A stretch of 64,000 bases of DNA from Deinococcales bacterium (GTDB taxonomy: Bacteria > Deinococcota > Deinococci > Deinococcales > JAAFIG01), in contig JAAFIG010000014.1 of the NCBI GenBank assembly GCA_013298595.1, forward strand, positions 1 to 64,000, given 5' to 3'. Under the pieces are notes generated by a model that worked only from the letters and a program-made list of their open reading frames with translations, ran no database searches and was not told where the DNA came from. Below are positions 1 through 9,684 of this stretch, in pieces. Positions within the stretch are counted from its first letter, which is position 1, and each line of letters opens with the position of its first letter. A program made the translations under genes and the position numbers.

Positions 1-1
1 C

Positions 2-148
2 GTTGGACGCAAATCACCGATCAGCTTATACGACCCAACACTGGTCACTTTTGAAAAAGAAACCGTTTATGACCAAGCCGACGCTGGTGGATTCATCAAA
101 CTTAATGCCTTACGCGCTCGAGTTCGTGCACGATTACAAAAGGATTAG
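2..148 (+). CDS. argG: argininosuccinate synthase, C-terminal end (partial, runs off the left edge)
   Basis: Frame-2 translation [48 protein letters not shown]; GRKSPxSLYD...GFIxLxxL is the typical ArgG C-terminus; argH lies downstream. Confidence 0.8.
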   Translation, partial: VGRKSPISLYDPTLVTFEKETVYDQADAGGFIKLNALRARVRARLQKD

Positions 149-214
149 ATTCTCGAAGAAATAAGCAATGTCGTTACAAAGACTTGCTGTGCATCTGAAA
201 ATATCGGAGGAAAT

Positions 215-850
215 ATGATTCCACTCAATGAATTATTTGTTTTTGCACTGGCTGCACTGGGCTTAGTGCTGACACCAGGACCAAATATGGTCTACTTAAT
301 CTCGAGAAGTATCACCCAAGGACGCGCCGCAGGACTGATATCACTGGGTGGAATCGTGGTTGGATTTCTTTTTCATATTCTTGCAGCCACACTGGGATTA
401 ACTGCTATTTTTGTTGCCATTCCAGCAGCCTACACAACAGTAAAACTATTAGGGGCAGCGTACTTGTTATGGATTGCATGGGAAACCATTCGACCAAATG
501 CAAATTTTGTTTTTGCACCAAAAAACCTGCCACATGACTCGAGCATCAAATTATTCCAAATGGGATTATTCACCAGTATGCTCAACCCCAAAATTGCTGT
601 TTTCTATATGGCATTATTTCCACAATTTATCAAACCAGAACATGGTTCGGTATTACTACAAAGCCTCGAGTTGGGAGTTACCCAAATAACAGTATCAGCG
701 TCCGTCAATACGATGATTATTTTTACCGCAGGCGCAATTGCAACATGGTTTGCCACAAAACCATCATGGGTCAAAGTACAAAAATGGGTCATGGCAAGTG
801 TACTCAGTGGATTAGCTGTTCGGTTAGCACTTGATGAAGCAAAACCGTAA
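215..850 (+). CDS. LysE/RhtB family amino-acid exporter
   Basis: ORF with LysE-type start (LTPGPNMVYLISRSITQGRAAGLISLGGI) and several hydrophobic helices; GGAGG upstream. Confidence 0.9.
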   Translation: MIPLNELFVFALAALGLVLTPGPNMVYLISRSITQGRAAGLISLGGIVVGFLFHILAATLGLTAIFVAIPAAYTTVKLLGAAYLLWIAWETIRPNANFVFAPKNLPHDSSIKLFQMGLFTSMLNPKIAVFYMALFPQFIKPEHGSVLLQSLELGVTQITVSASVNTMIIFTAGAIATWFATKPSWVKVQKWVMASVLSGLAVRLALDEAKP

Positions 851-880
851 GCTTGAGGAATACCAGAACATCATTGGTCA

Positions 881-942
881 CAGGGAGACCACAAGGGTCT
901 CCCCTACACAAAACAAAAACAGTACGGGCTTGCCTCGCCCGA
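881..942. repeat. dispersed palindromic repeat, two hairpins (CAGGGAGACC..GGTCTCCCCTAC and GTACGGGCTTGCCTCGCCCGAAC)
   Basis: Inverted repeats similar to copies near 4590, 4676, 14993, 24914-25043, 28686 and 31114. Confidence 0.65.
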
Positions 943-961
943 ACCGCAAAGGCAAACGCAT

Positions 962-1504
962 ATGCCAAAGAAAAAAGTTATTTCAATGCTCGAGTTTTTA
1001 CGGACAGGTTCGTTTGGTGGATTAACGAATGGGGCGAAAATTACAGAATTGGAGCAACTTTTTGGTGAACCAATTTATACCAAAGACGATGAGGGTAACA
1101 CAGGTAAGTGGGTATACGAAGATGTGGATTTTTACGTCAATCTCGAGTTTAATGTTGTGTATGGAATAGTTATTTGGGGTTTTCGAGATAAAGATGAACT
1201 TGGATCCATACCTCGAGAAAATAAGAACTTCCGAGTTGACCCTTGGCTATTGAGGTGGCAATTAGGACTAGAAAAGACATGCAATGCCTTAAAGTCCGAA
1301 AATCTGCGCTTTCAACAATTACCAAACGTACCAGATGAAGGATACGAAACACTTAAATTAGAATCTGGAACAGAAATTATCTTCACCTGTGATTTTGACT
1401 TGGTTGATGGAAAATATATTCCCGCTCATCCCACACGACTTGTTTATGAAGCAATTTTGAATATCAATTTGGAAAATGCAATAACAAAATTCAACTCACA
1501 TTAA
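962..1504 (+). CDS. hypothetical protein
   Basis: Open ORF of 180 aa; start could be 989 (MLEFLRTGSFGG), since the first codons border the palindromic repeat. Confidence 0.65.
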   Translation: MPKKKVISMLEFLRTGSFGGLTNGAKITELEQLFGEPIYTKDDEGNTGKWVYEDVDFYVNLEFNVVYGIVIWGFRDKDELGSIPRENKNFRVDPWLLRWQLGLEKTCNALKSENLRFQQLPNVPDEGYETLKLESGTEIIFTCDFDLVDGKYIPAHPTRLVYEAILNINLENAITKFNSH

Positions 1505-1512
1505 ATTAACGT

Positions 1513-1866
1513 ATGAATACGACTAACCCCCAATTCTGGCTTGACCTCGAGCAACTCATCTCCTCGAGCACCTTAATTATTGATCGTCCTAAAGGCTCAA
1601 GCCATCCGCGTTATGCAGATTTAATTTACCCGTTTGATTATGGTGAACTCGAGGGAACAAGCGGTGGCGATGGCGATGGAATTGATGTCTGGATTGGTTC
1701 GCTCGAGAAAACTGTTACAGGTGTTTTAGCCACGGTTGACACTGTGAAACGTGATTCGGAAACAAAAATTTTATTGGGTTGCTCGAGCCTCGAGATGCTG
1801 CAAATTCAGAATTGGTACAACAACGTTGCAAAAGTGCAGTGCTTGCTGTTTGAAAGGGGTGTGTGA
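1513..1866 (+). CDS. inorganic pyrophosphatase-like protein
   Basis: IDRPKGSSHPRYADLIYPFDYGELEGTSGGDGDGIDVWIG resembles the family I pyrophosphatase YPxDYG...DGDxxDV signature. Confidence 0.7.
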   Translation: MNTTNPQFWLDLEQLISSSTLIIDRPKGSSHPRYADLIYPFDYGELEGTSGGDGDGIDVWIGSLEKTVTGVLATVDTVKRDSETKILLGCSSLEMLQIQNWYNNVAKVQCLLFERGV

Positions 1867-2384
1867 TGCCTGATTCTTTTGCTTTTTGTGGGTATTGTGG
1901 TGCAAAGTATTCCGAAAATCTACCTGTATATGCACGGACTTGCTCGAGTTGTGGGCAAACGTCATATAAGAATCCGTTGCCAGTAGCGGTATTGCTGGTG
2001 CCTGTGCGTAATGAATTAACGCATATGCAAGGCTTAGTGGTGATTCGTCGTAATATTCCGCCTAAAGTAGATATGTTGGCTTTGCCTGGTGGTTTTATTA
2101 ACTTTGGGGAATCATGGCAAGTCGGTGCAGCTCGAGAATTATTTGAGGAAACTGGTATTCAGGTGGAACCAGAGTTTATTCATGCCGAGTTGGTGTTAAG
2201 TGCCCCTGACAGTACAATTCTGATTTTTGGTATGAGCCTCAGTGTGACCGAAGCGCAGGTAAAGCAAGCTGTTACCTCAAGTGAAACCAGTGAAGTGAGT
2301 ATCATCTGGGACCCTGAACCACTGGCATTTCCTTTGCATGAACTGGCAGTTAATCATTTCTTTGAGGAGTATCGAAAATTGTGA
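1863..2384 (+). CDS. NUDIX hydrolase with N-terminal zinc ribbon
   Basis: CGYCG...CSSCGQ zinc ribbon; Nudix box GGFINFGESWQVGAARELFEETGI. Confidence 0.9.
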   Translation: MMPDSFAFCGYCGAKYSENLPVYARTCSSCGQTSYKNPLPVAVLLVPVRNELTHMQGLVVIRRNIPPKVDMLALPGGFINFGESWQVGAARELFEETGIQVEPEFIHAELVLSAPDSTILIFGMSLSVTEAQVKQAVTSSETSEVSIIWDPEPLAFPLHELAVNHFFEEYRKL

Positions 2385-2890
2385 TTCCAACGCTTCGTAC
2401 AGCCACACTCGAGGATGCCGAGTTAATTGCAGAACTGACTCGAGCCGCTTGGGTTGGTAAGCCCAAGGACTCAAGTGGGCATCGGGAATCAGCTGAAACT
2501 GTTCTGAAAAGTCTTGAGGAAGGCGAAGCTATCATCATGGAACTCGGTGGAAAACCAATTGGGTCGGTGCGAATTTATCCTGTGCTCGAGAACGGTTTTC
2601 CTGTTGCGCTCGAGATGGCAAGACTGGCTGTGCTGCCAGAATACCGAGGTCGCGGCATCAGCACGTGGTTAACCAACGAAGTGATGATTCGGGCATTGAA
2701 CCGAGGTTGCGAAGAGTTGCGCTTAGCTGTGCGAACTGATGAACCTGGATTGGTGAAGTTTTACGAACGAATTGGGTTTTTTGTGGACTCCAGTATTTCG
2801 TACAGTCATGCCAATCCAAACAGTCCTAAACCCATTACGATGCGAAAATATTTGTTTACTCGAGTGCCACCAAAAGGGGACTTTGTATGA
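2381..2890 (+). CDS. GNAT family N-acetyltransferase
   Basis: MARLAVLPEYRGRGISTWLTNEVMIRA acetyl-CoA binding motif; overlaps the previous stop. Confidence 0.88.
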   Translation: MIPTLRTATLEDAELIAELTRAAWVGKPKDSSGHRESAETVLKSLEEGEAIIMELGGKPIGSVRIYPVLENGFPVALEMARLAVLPEYRGRGISTWLTNEVMIRALNRGCEELRLAVRTDEPGLVKFYERIGFFVDSSISYSHANPNSPKPITMRKYLFTRVPPKGDFV

Positions 2891-3114
2891 ATGACACCCA
2901 TCCTAAAATACAAGCCATTCATCTCGAGATGCTAAAATCACTAACTCCAGAAGCCAGATTTAAGATTGCGATGCGATTCTCAAGTGGCGTTTTCAAATTA
3001 TCTCGAGAGCAATTCAATGCTCGTTTTGGTGAACTTGGTTTACAGCGCTGGCTCGAAGCCCATTATGGCAGCAAACTGGCTCGAGGTGCATTAGGGAGTC
3101 GGTATCGTGAATGA
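2887..3114 (+). CDS. small hypothetical protein
   Basis: 75-aa ORF overlapping the upstream stop codon (ATGA-type coupling). Confidence 0.6.
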   Translation: MNDTHPKIQAIHLEMLKSLTPEARFKIAMRFSSGVFKLSREQFNARFGELGLQRWLEAHYGSKLARGALGSRYRE

Positions 3115-3199
3115 GGCACTCGAAGCATTGCGTCCATAAAATTATCCATTTCAGATTTACTCGAGAGCGCCATATTAGAATCTCGATCAGGAGAAATCA

Positions 3200-4588
3200 A
3201 TGTCAGTAACCAATAAAAAACCGTGGGGTGGGCGTTTCGAGTCTGAAACCAGCAAACTTGTTGAAGCGTTTAATGCCAGTGTGGATTTTGATAAGCGCCT
3301 TGTGCTCGAGGATATTGCTGGTTCTAAAGCGCATGTGAAAATGCTTGGTACAGTTGGCATTCTTGAAGCAAGTGAAGTGGCTGAAATTCTCGAGGGTTTA
3401 GAAAAAGTGCTTGGTGAAGTTGAAGCTGGAACTTTCCCGTGGCGTGTCGAACTCGAGGATGTACATATGAACGTCGAGACACGCCTCAAAGAATTGATTG
3501 GTGTAACGGCTGGGAAATTGCATACAGCACGCTCGAGAAACGATCAGGTGGCATTAGATTTTCGATTATGGGTCAAGAAAGCTTGTATTCGAGCCGCGCA
3601 GAAACTCGAGATATTGCGGGCGGTAATGTTGTCCGAAGCAGAACGCAACATGGGCATTGTGATGCCTGGTTACACACATTTGCAAGTGGCACAACCCATT
3701 CTGGTATCGCATTGGTTTTTGGCGTATTTTGAAATGTTCAGCCGTGACATTACCCGTTTTTACGATGCAGCTAATCGCATGAACGAATCGCCATTAGGCG
3801 CAGGTGCATTGGCGGGAACACCTTGGCAAATTGATCGTTTTCAAACAGCTCTCGAGCTTGGTTTTGCTGCGCCAACTCGCAATAGTTTAGACAGTGTAGG
3901 CTCGAGAGATTTTGCCCTCGAGTACCTGAGTGCTTGTGCGATTTGCATGGCAACACTATCGAGATTAAGCGAAGAACTGATTCTTTACTCGAGTTTTGAA
4001 TTTGGTTTTGTGACACTGCCAGATTCGCACACTACTGGTAGCAGCATCATGCCACAAAAGAAAAATCCTGATGTTTCAGAACTGGCTCGCGGCAAAGCTG
4101 GGCGCGTATTTGGCGATTTAATGGCGTTGCTGACTGTTGTCAAAGGCACGCCGCTTGCCTACAATAAAGACTTTCAAGAAGACAAAGAACCAGTTTTTGA
4201 TGCCGCTGACACACTCGAGGTAATTCTCGAGTTATACACTGATATGCTACCGCTTTGCACTTGGAATGCCGCCACCACCGAAATAGCTGCCGCTCGAGGT
4301 TACAGCACCGCCACAGACCTTGCAGATTACCTTGCAAGGCAGGGTGTACCATTCCGAGAAGCCCATGAAGTTGTCGGCAAACTCGTTGGACTTTGCGTCA
4401 AAACCAATCGTCAACTCTGGCAACTCGAGGAGACCGAATTACAAGCTGCCCATGAAAAACTCGATGCTCGAGCGCTTGAAGTTGTGACAGTACAAGCCAG
4501 TGTTGCTGCCCGAACCAGTTACGGCGGCACAGCCCCAATTCGCGTTCAAGAAGCCATTCTCGAAGCTAAGAAAAGAACCCAGCTGTAG
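3200..4588 (+). CDS. argH: argininosuccinate lyase
   Basis: KPWGGRFES...; fumarase/ASL signature GSSIMPQKKNP; RBS AGGAG upstream. Confidence 0.97.
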   Translation: MSVTNKKPWGGRFESETSKLVEAFNASVDFDKRLVLEDIAGSKAHVKMLGTVGILEASEVAEILEGLEKVLGEVEAGTFPWRVELEDVHMNVETRLKELIGVTAGKLHTARSRNDQVALDFRLWVKKACIRAAQKLEILRAVMLSEAERNMGIVMPGYTHLQVAQPILVSHWFLAYFEMFSRDITRFYDAANRMNESPLGAGALAGTPWQIDRFQTALELGFAAPTRNSLDSVGSRDFALEYLSACAICMATLSRLSEELILYSSFEFGFVTLPDSHTTGSSIMPQKKNPDVSELARGKAGRVFGDLMALLTVVKGTPLAYNKDFQEDKEPVFDAADTLEVILELYTDMLPLCTWNAATTEIAAARGYSTATDLADYLARQGVPFREAHEVVGKLVGLCVKTNRQLWQLEETELQAAHEKLDARALEVVTVQASVAARTSYGGTAPIRVQEAILEAKKRTQL

Positions 4589-4589
4589 A

Positions 4590-4698
4590 GGTTAGGCACG
4601 CCTAACCCGCCACAAAACGAACACAAAATTCAAAAACCGATACATTCTAAAGACTCCAACCAATTATTTCCCAAGCAGGGCGAGGCTCGCCCCTACGG
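4590..4698. repeat. dispersed palindromic repeats (GGTTAGGCACGCCTAACC and CAGGGCGAGGCTCGCCCCTACGG)
   Basis: Two inverted repeats between argH and the GNAT gene, same family as those at 28686 and 881. Confidence 0.65.
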
Positions 4699-4736
4699 TT
4701 CAAAGTAAGAATTCTACGACCAATGAGGAGGTCAAT

Positions 4737-5276
4737 ATGTTGCAACTCACGCCAATGGTTCATTTGCCAAACATCAATCCAAATCTCCCGCTTGATCTTC
4801 GTCATGCCAACCTCGAGGATGTGCCTAAAATTTATGATTTAGTCAAGTACTGGGCGGATAAAGGTCGAATGCTCGAGCGTTCTCATGCTTTGCTCGAGTC
4901 TACAATTCATGAGTTTTTGATTCTCGAGAATAATCAGGGCGAGTTAGCTGGTTGTGTTGGTTTGCATCGTATGGCTGAGGATTTAGCTGAGGTGCGAGGA
5001 TTAGCAATTCATCCGAGTTTTCAAGGGAAGGGTTTGGGTCGTTGGTTGGTGCTTGGTACGGAACGGTTTGCTCGAGACTTAGGGTTGAAAAGATTGTTCG
5101 CTTGGACGTATGAGCAACGTTTTTTTGAGAAGTGTGGTTTTTTGCGGATTCCAAGGGAAGTGGAAACTCTGCCTTCTGAGATTCACGCTGAGTGTACGCG
5201 CTGTCAGTTTCAGACCAATTGCCAGGAAATTCCGATGATGAAAATTCTCGAGCGTCCTAAGTTAGCGGTGGCTTAA
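4737..5276 (+). CDS. N-acetyltransferase, probable short-form N-acetylglutamate synthase (arginine biosynthesis)
   Basis: GNAT core VRGLAIHPSFQGKGLGRWLVLGTERFARDLGLKRLFAWTYEQRFFEKCGF plus a C-terminal Cys cluster ECTRCQFQTNCQ; lies downstream of argH. Confidence 0.75.
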   Translation: MLQLTPMVHLPNINPNLPLDLRHANLEDVPKIYDLVKYWADKGRMLERSHALLESTIHEFLILENNQGELAGCVGLHRMAEDLAEVRGLAIHPSFQGKGLGRWLVLGTERFARDLGLKRLFAWTYEQRFFEKCGFLRIPREVETLPSEIHAECTRCQFQTNCQEIPMMKILERPKLAVA

Positions 5277-5614
5277 TGACACCTGTGGAGTTAGTGCAGC
5301 GTCAACTTGAAGCATACAACAATCGGGATTTACCTTTGTTTCTCGAAAATTTCGCGGATGATGTACGGGTGTTTCGTTTGCCGTTGCTTGAGCCTAGTTT
5401 GTCTGGCAAGGCTCAGTTAGCAGAGTTTTATGCAACACAGAGATTTAATCGCTCAAATTTGCATGCTGAAATTTTGCATCGTGTTGTACTCGGTAATAAA
5501 ATTTTTGATCATGAGCGTATTTTTGGTGTGCAAGACAAGCCATTTGAAGTGGTGGTGGTTTTTGAAATCCAGAATAATCTGATTCAAAATATGTTTTCGT
5601 TTTCACCTGCTTAA
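5276..5614 (+). CDS. SnoaL-like / NTF2-fold protein
   Basis: TPVELVQRQLEAYNNRDLPLFLENFADDVRVF pattern. Confidence 0.7.
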   Translation: MTPVELVQRQLEAYNNRDLPLFLENFADDVRVFRLPLLEPSLSGKAQLAEFYATQRFNRSNLHAEILHRVVLGNKIFDHERIFGVQDKPFEVVVVFEIQNNLIQNMFSFSPA

Positions 5615-5615
5615 T

Positions 5616-6275
5616 TTAATCTTCTAGCCACGGAAAACCATTTGGGTTGGCTTCGACTTTTTTCCAGAGAATCTCGTTGTTATGAGCGCGGATTTGCTCG
5701 AGAAACGGAAAATCTGTAGGGTCAACTTGAATACTAAACAGTGGTTTTACAGGGTTTAGATTTGCCCAGTGATGCCCTTGGTATGTAACACCGTCGCGTT
5801 GGTCTTTTGCTTCTTGAGTAAATCCTTGTTTAGGTAGCACATATACCCTGCCAGTTCGGAATGGTTTTTGCTCGAGTGCGGTGTCTTGGACACTAAAAAA
5901 ATAAATGTCTTGTGGCGGCTCGAGTGCAATTTGAATAGCGGCGTTGCTGATGCTCATGGGAATTCGTGGTCGGTCAAGGATTGCATAGAACATTGCCCAG
6001 ATACCATCAGAAGCAGCATAAACCGCGTTCTGATTACCAAACCAATTGGCATCATCGGCTTGCCTTGGTTCAAATGTTTGTATACTCGAGTTTCCTGTAC
6101 CATGAACCAAGTAGTTTTTATGGTGTGTTAGCCAGATTAAAAATGCCCATTTTGGTATGGGTGTTTCACCTAAAAATCCTTGCTCGAGTGCAGTGCTTAG
6201 GTTTTTTTCTAGCACATCTTGGTCTTGGGTCAAGTCGTACTTTGGGCGTGTCAACCAGTAACTTGGTAAGTTCAT
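5616..6275 (-). CDS. hypothetical protein
   Basis: Long ORF; start placed at 6275 (MNLPSYWLTRPKYDL) because TACACT lies 6 nt upstream; the ORF-track start 6341 overlaps the neighbouring gene. Confidence 0.65.
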   Translation of the reverse strand: MNLPSYWLTRPKYDLTQDQDVLEKNLSTALEQGFLGETPIPKWAFLIWLTHHKNYLVHGTGNSSIQTFEPRQADDANWFGNQNAVYAASDGIWAMFYAILDRPRIPMSISNAAIQIALEPPQDIYFFSVQDTALEQKPFRTGRVYVLPKQGFTQEAKDQRDGVTYQGHHWANLNPVKPLFSIQVDPTDFPFLEQIRAHNNEILWKKVEANPNGFPWLED

Positions 6276-6318
6276 GGTTAAAGTGTAGTGGACTTTGATT
6301 GCGAAAAGTGGTTTGTTT

Positions 6319-6975
6319 TCATGATTGAGGCGTAAATCCAAGATGCAATATGTAGGCTCGAGTATTTTGTTGGGCTTGACTGTTTTCTTTTATCACTCGA
6401 GACCATAATTGAGTTATTTCTTGGTGTAACTGCTCGGCTTGGGAGTGTGTCAAATGGATTGTTGTCCAAGAATTCCAAAGTGGTTTGATAGCATCTGGTT
6501 GAAAGTTAACGTCTGGTGGCGGCGTAGCAGAAAAGTCAATACTGACTCTGTTATTTTCGAGTGCACGGATGCAAGTACCACCTGCGGCTGAGTCTGGATA
6601 CAACTCCGAACATGCTTGTACAAAATCAGCGCAGTATTGCTCGAGTAATGGAATTTGCATTGTTTGCATCCATGTTGTGATTGATTCTTGTTTGGTGTGT
6701 GCAAATGGGATAAAAAATTGGTCTGAAACGGCTCGGTAGTATTTGACTGGTTTGCCTCGGCGTGATTCTGTTCGGGTTTGTGTCACTAAACCCCATTCAA
6801 TAAATTTCTCGAGATGGTATTTGAGGCTCGAGGTGGGTTGATTGAGGATTTTGGCGGCTTTTGCAAGGCTTTGTTCTTTTCCTAAAAACACTGCAAACTT
6901 TCTAAAAGTTTCTGGACTAAGGAGTGCTTGGGCTGCTTCGCTGTGAGTGACAAAATGCCAGTGAAGTTGGGTCAT
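6319..6975 (-). CDS. winged-helix (ArsR-like) transcriptional regulator
   Basis: FLGKEQSLAKAAKILNQPTSSLKYHLEKFIEWGLVTQTRTESRRGKPVKYYRAV is a typical wHTH. Confidence 0.8.
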   Translation of the reverse strand: MTQLHWHFVTHSEAAQALLSPETFRKFAVFLGKEQSLAKAAKILNQPTSSLKYHLEKFIEWGLVTQTRTESRRGKPVKYYRAVSDQFFIPFAHTKQESITTWMQTMQIPLLEQYCADFVQACSELYPDSAAGGTCIRALENNRVSIDFSATPPPDVNFQPDAIKPLWNSWTTIHLTHSQAEQLHQEITQLWSRVIKENSQAQQNTRAYILHLGFTPQS

Positions 6976-7071
6976 GTTTTTGACTATACGCTTTTGGCTT
7001 TGTGTTTATGTGTAAAATCTGGTTATGTATTTTTCCAAAACCCTGCAAAGCATTGCTGTCGTTTTACACCG

Positions 7072-7980
7072 ATGCAAAATGATCAACATGGCTCGAGTTT
7101 TGTGAATAAACCTGTTTCTGAACGGCTTGGCTTGATTGGTGCTTTAGCGGCGGTGACTTCGTGGGGCGCGAATTCTGTGATTCTCAAATTCCTCACTGGG
7201 CAAATGAGTGTGACCTTGTTGAATGCCTCAAGGATTTTGATTGCCAGTCTTGTTTTTATGATTATTTTTGCATTTTTACGACGAGGTAAAGGGTTACCTA
7301 AACTCGAGGCACGAGATTGGTTTGCTATTGCTCTGGCTGGTTTTATTGGCACCAGTGTTTACCAGTTGCTCTTTGCTAATGGTATTAAATTAGCCAATGC
7401 CAGTTTAACAGCACTTATCTCGAGCACCAATCCAATTTGGGTTGGCATTCTTGGAGCTTTTCTTGGGTTGGGTTTTACTCGTTGGCAATTTATTGGTGTG
7501 CCTGTCACCATGATTGGCGTGGCAATTCTCAGCTACTCGAGTATTGTTGGTGCCAATGTGCAAATACTGGGTGTGGTTTTGCTGATTGCTTCTAATATGT
7601 GTTGGTCGGTGTACACAGTCATGTCTCGGGGGTTGATGCAAAAAATCAATCCGCTCGAGTTTACTTGTCTGAGTTTCGCTTTGGGTGGTTTACCATTTGT
7701 TGTGTATTCCTTGCCAGCGTGGTCTGAGTTTGGTGCTGTCCCAAGCAATGCCTTGTTTTGGGTAGTTATTTCAGCTTTGCTGGCTCAAGTGATTGGCTTT
7801 ATGGGTTGGTTTATGGGTACTCAAGCGCTTGGTGCAGCTCGAGTTAGTATATTTTTGAATATCACTCCCTTGGTGGGTGTAGCATTGGCTGCCACTTTTC
7901 TTGGTGAACGTATTACACTCGAGAAAGTGCTGGCGGGTCTAATTATTTTGTTTGGAGTTTGGGTAGCCAATAAGCATTAA
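7072..7980 (+). CDS. EamA/DMT family transporter
   Basis: About 10 hydrophobic helices with duplicated EamA pattern; start placed at MQNDQHGSSF. Confidence 0.88.
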   Translation: MQNDQHGSSFVNKPVSERLGLIGALAAVTSWGANSVILKFLTGQMSVTLLNASRILIASLVFMIIFAFLRRGKGLPKLEARDWFAIALAGFIGTSVYQLLFANGIKLANASLTALISSTNPIWVGILGAFLGLGFTRWQFIGVPVTMIGVAILSYSSIVGANVQILGVVLLIASNMCWSVYTVMSRGLMQKINPLEFTCLSFALGGLPFVVYSLPAWSEFGAVPSNALFWVVISALLAQVIGFMGWFMGTQALGAARVSIFLNITPLVGVALAATFLGERITLEKVLAGLIILFGVWVANKH

Positions 7981-9659
7981 GTCTCAAAGGTGATACCACT
8001 ACCAATGGCTGGTGTTTCCATTGTGCAAACTTTATTTTTTCCACTGCGTTTAGCTCGGTACATTTGAGTATCTGCTAAGTCTAAGAGTTTTTCGTGATTT
8101 GCTACACTGATATCAGAACTAATACCAATCGAAGCTGTGATTTGCAAAGTCGGATGAATTTGGTGCCACGGGTATTGTTCGATACTTTGCCGCAATCGTT
8201 CACAAACAGCTGTGGCTTGTTTGAGGGAAGCTCGAGGTAATGCCAGCACAAATTCTTCACCACCATATCGGGCTGCGATGTCTCGAGCACGAATGCAGTT
8301 TCGCATCAGTTGTCCAATGATATTGAGCACTTGATCACCAATTTGATGTGAATAAAAATCATTAACGCGCTTAAAATCGTCTATGTCTATTAAGGCAATA
8401 CTCAGTGGGTAATGGTCTTGTTTAGCTTGTTGTAATTCTTGTTCTAAGTTCTGCTCGAGGAATCTGCGGTTATGAATACCTGTGAGCACATCTTGTTTGA
8501 CCATTGTTTCGAGTTGCTGGGTTTTATGTCCAAGTTCGACCAGTAACTTGGTTTTTGCTTGGTCTGCACCGCGAAGTTTCTCGAGTAATTCTGCAAGTTC
8601 AACATTTTTTAAGCGGTTAATTTCGGCTTCTGCAACTGTTTTTTCAAAATCCCGCTCGAGGGTGAAGAGTCGCAATTCTTGTTCGGCATTGTTTTCTCGG
8701 AGTTGCTGATTAAATTGATGGTATTTTTCATGGGCTTCAAGTGCAGCCACATAAAGCTGTTGTTGTTTGTAAATTTGGTACTGTTCAAACATAATTTGTG
8801 GTCTGAGTGGCATGATTTGTAATTCTTGGGCTATGGTGTCTGCTTCTGTTAAAGAATAAAGTGCGCTGTTATAGTCTGCTAAATTCTTTTGCACTGCCGC
8901 TAGACTGTATAAGCAGTACGCTTTGCCTTCTGGGATTTTTGCTTTCTCGAGCAATGTTAAGGCTTGCTGCAAGACATTTAGTGATTCTGCATACTGCTTG
9001 GTTTTGTTATAGGCTTCACCAAGATTGACAAGATTACGGGTTTTATGGTGTAACAAATTTTCTTTTTCGGCTTGTTGTATCACTTGTTTGAATAACCCAA
9101 TGGCTTCTTCTGTTTTTCCAAGTGCCACTAAACTCATTGCCATATTCCCATTGACCTCGAGTTGCCGAGTGCTGTGTGGGTAATTTATCAGAATCTCGAG
9201 TGCTTCTTGATAATTATGAATAGCTTCTTCATGGCGTTGTAAATCGTGTAGCAAAATACCAATATTCATTTTTATTGGCACAATACTTTCAATATTGCCA
9301 ATATCTGTTTGAATCCGTAAGGCGTTTTCTAAAAATGTCAGTGCTGAGCTTGTATTACCTAGTGTTCGGTAGATACCTGCAAGAAAATTGCTGGCATCCG
9401 CCGTTAGCGAAGGCATATGGTGCCTCCTGCCTGTTTCTAGTGCGGCTGTCAACCGTTCCCATGCTTGATCAAGATTACCTTGCATAAAATCAGCAAAACC
9501 CAGATTACGGTATGCTAAACCAATTGCTAAGGAATCGGCTTTTTCCTTAGCTTGGTGTAACAGCACAGTACTTTGCGAAATCATTTGTTGCGGATTCTGG
9601 TGACGCTCAGTCCATGCCAGTTCCAAACTTTGCTGCAATTCGTTTAATAGCTCTGACAT
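7977..9659 (-). CDS. TPR-repeat diguanylate cyclase (GGDEF domain)
   Basis: N-terminal TPRs and C-terminal DVLTGIHNRRFLE...RYGGEEFVLALPR. Confidence 0.92.
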   Translation of the reverse strand: MSELLNELQQSLELAWTERHQNPQQMISQSTVLLHQAKEKADSLAIGLAYRNLGFADFMQGNLDQAWERLTAALETGRRHHMPSLTADASNFLAGIYRTLGNTSSALTFLENALRIQTDIGNIESIVPIKMNIGILLHDLQRHEEAIHNYQEALEILINYPHSTRQLEVNGNMAMSLVALGKTEEAIGLFKQVIQQAEKENLLHHKTRNLVNLGEAYNKTKQYAESLNVLQQALTLLEKAKIPEGKAYCLYSLAAVQKNLADYNSALYSLTEADTIAQELQIMPLRPQIMFEQYQIYKQQQLYVAALEAHEKYHQFNQQLRENNAEQELRLFTLERDFEKTVAEAEINRLKNVELAELLEKLRGADQAKTKLLVELGHKTQQLETMVKQDVLTGIHNRRFLEQNLEQELQQAKQDHYPLSIALIDIDDFKRVNDFYSHQIGDQVLNIIGQLMRNCIRARDIAARYGGEEFVLALPRASLKQATAVCERLRQSIEQYPWHQIHPTLQITASIGISSDISVANHEKLLDLADTQMYRAKRSGKNKVCTMETPAIGSGITFET

Positions 9660-9684
9660 GCGTACAGTCTACTCGAGATTTATT

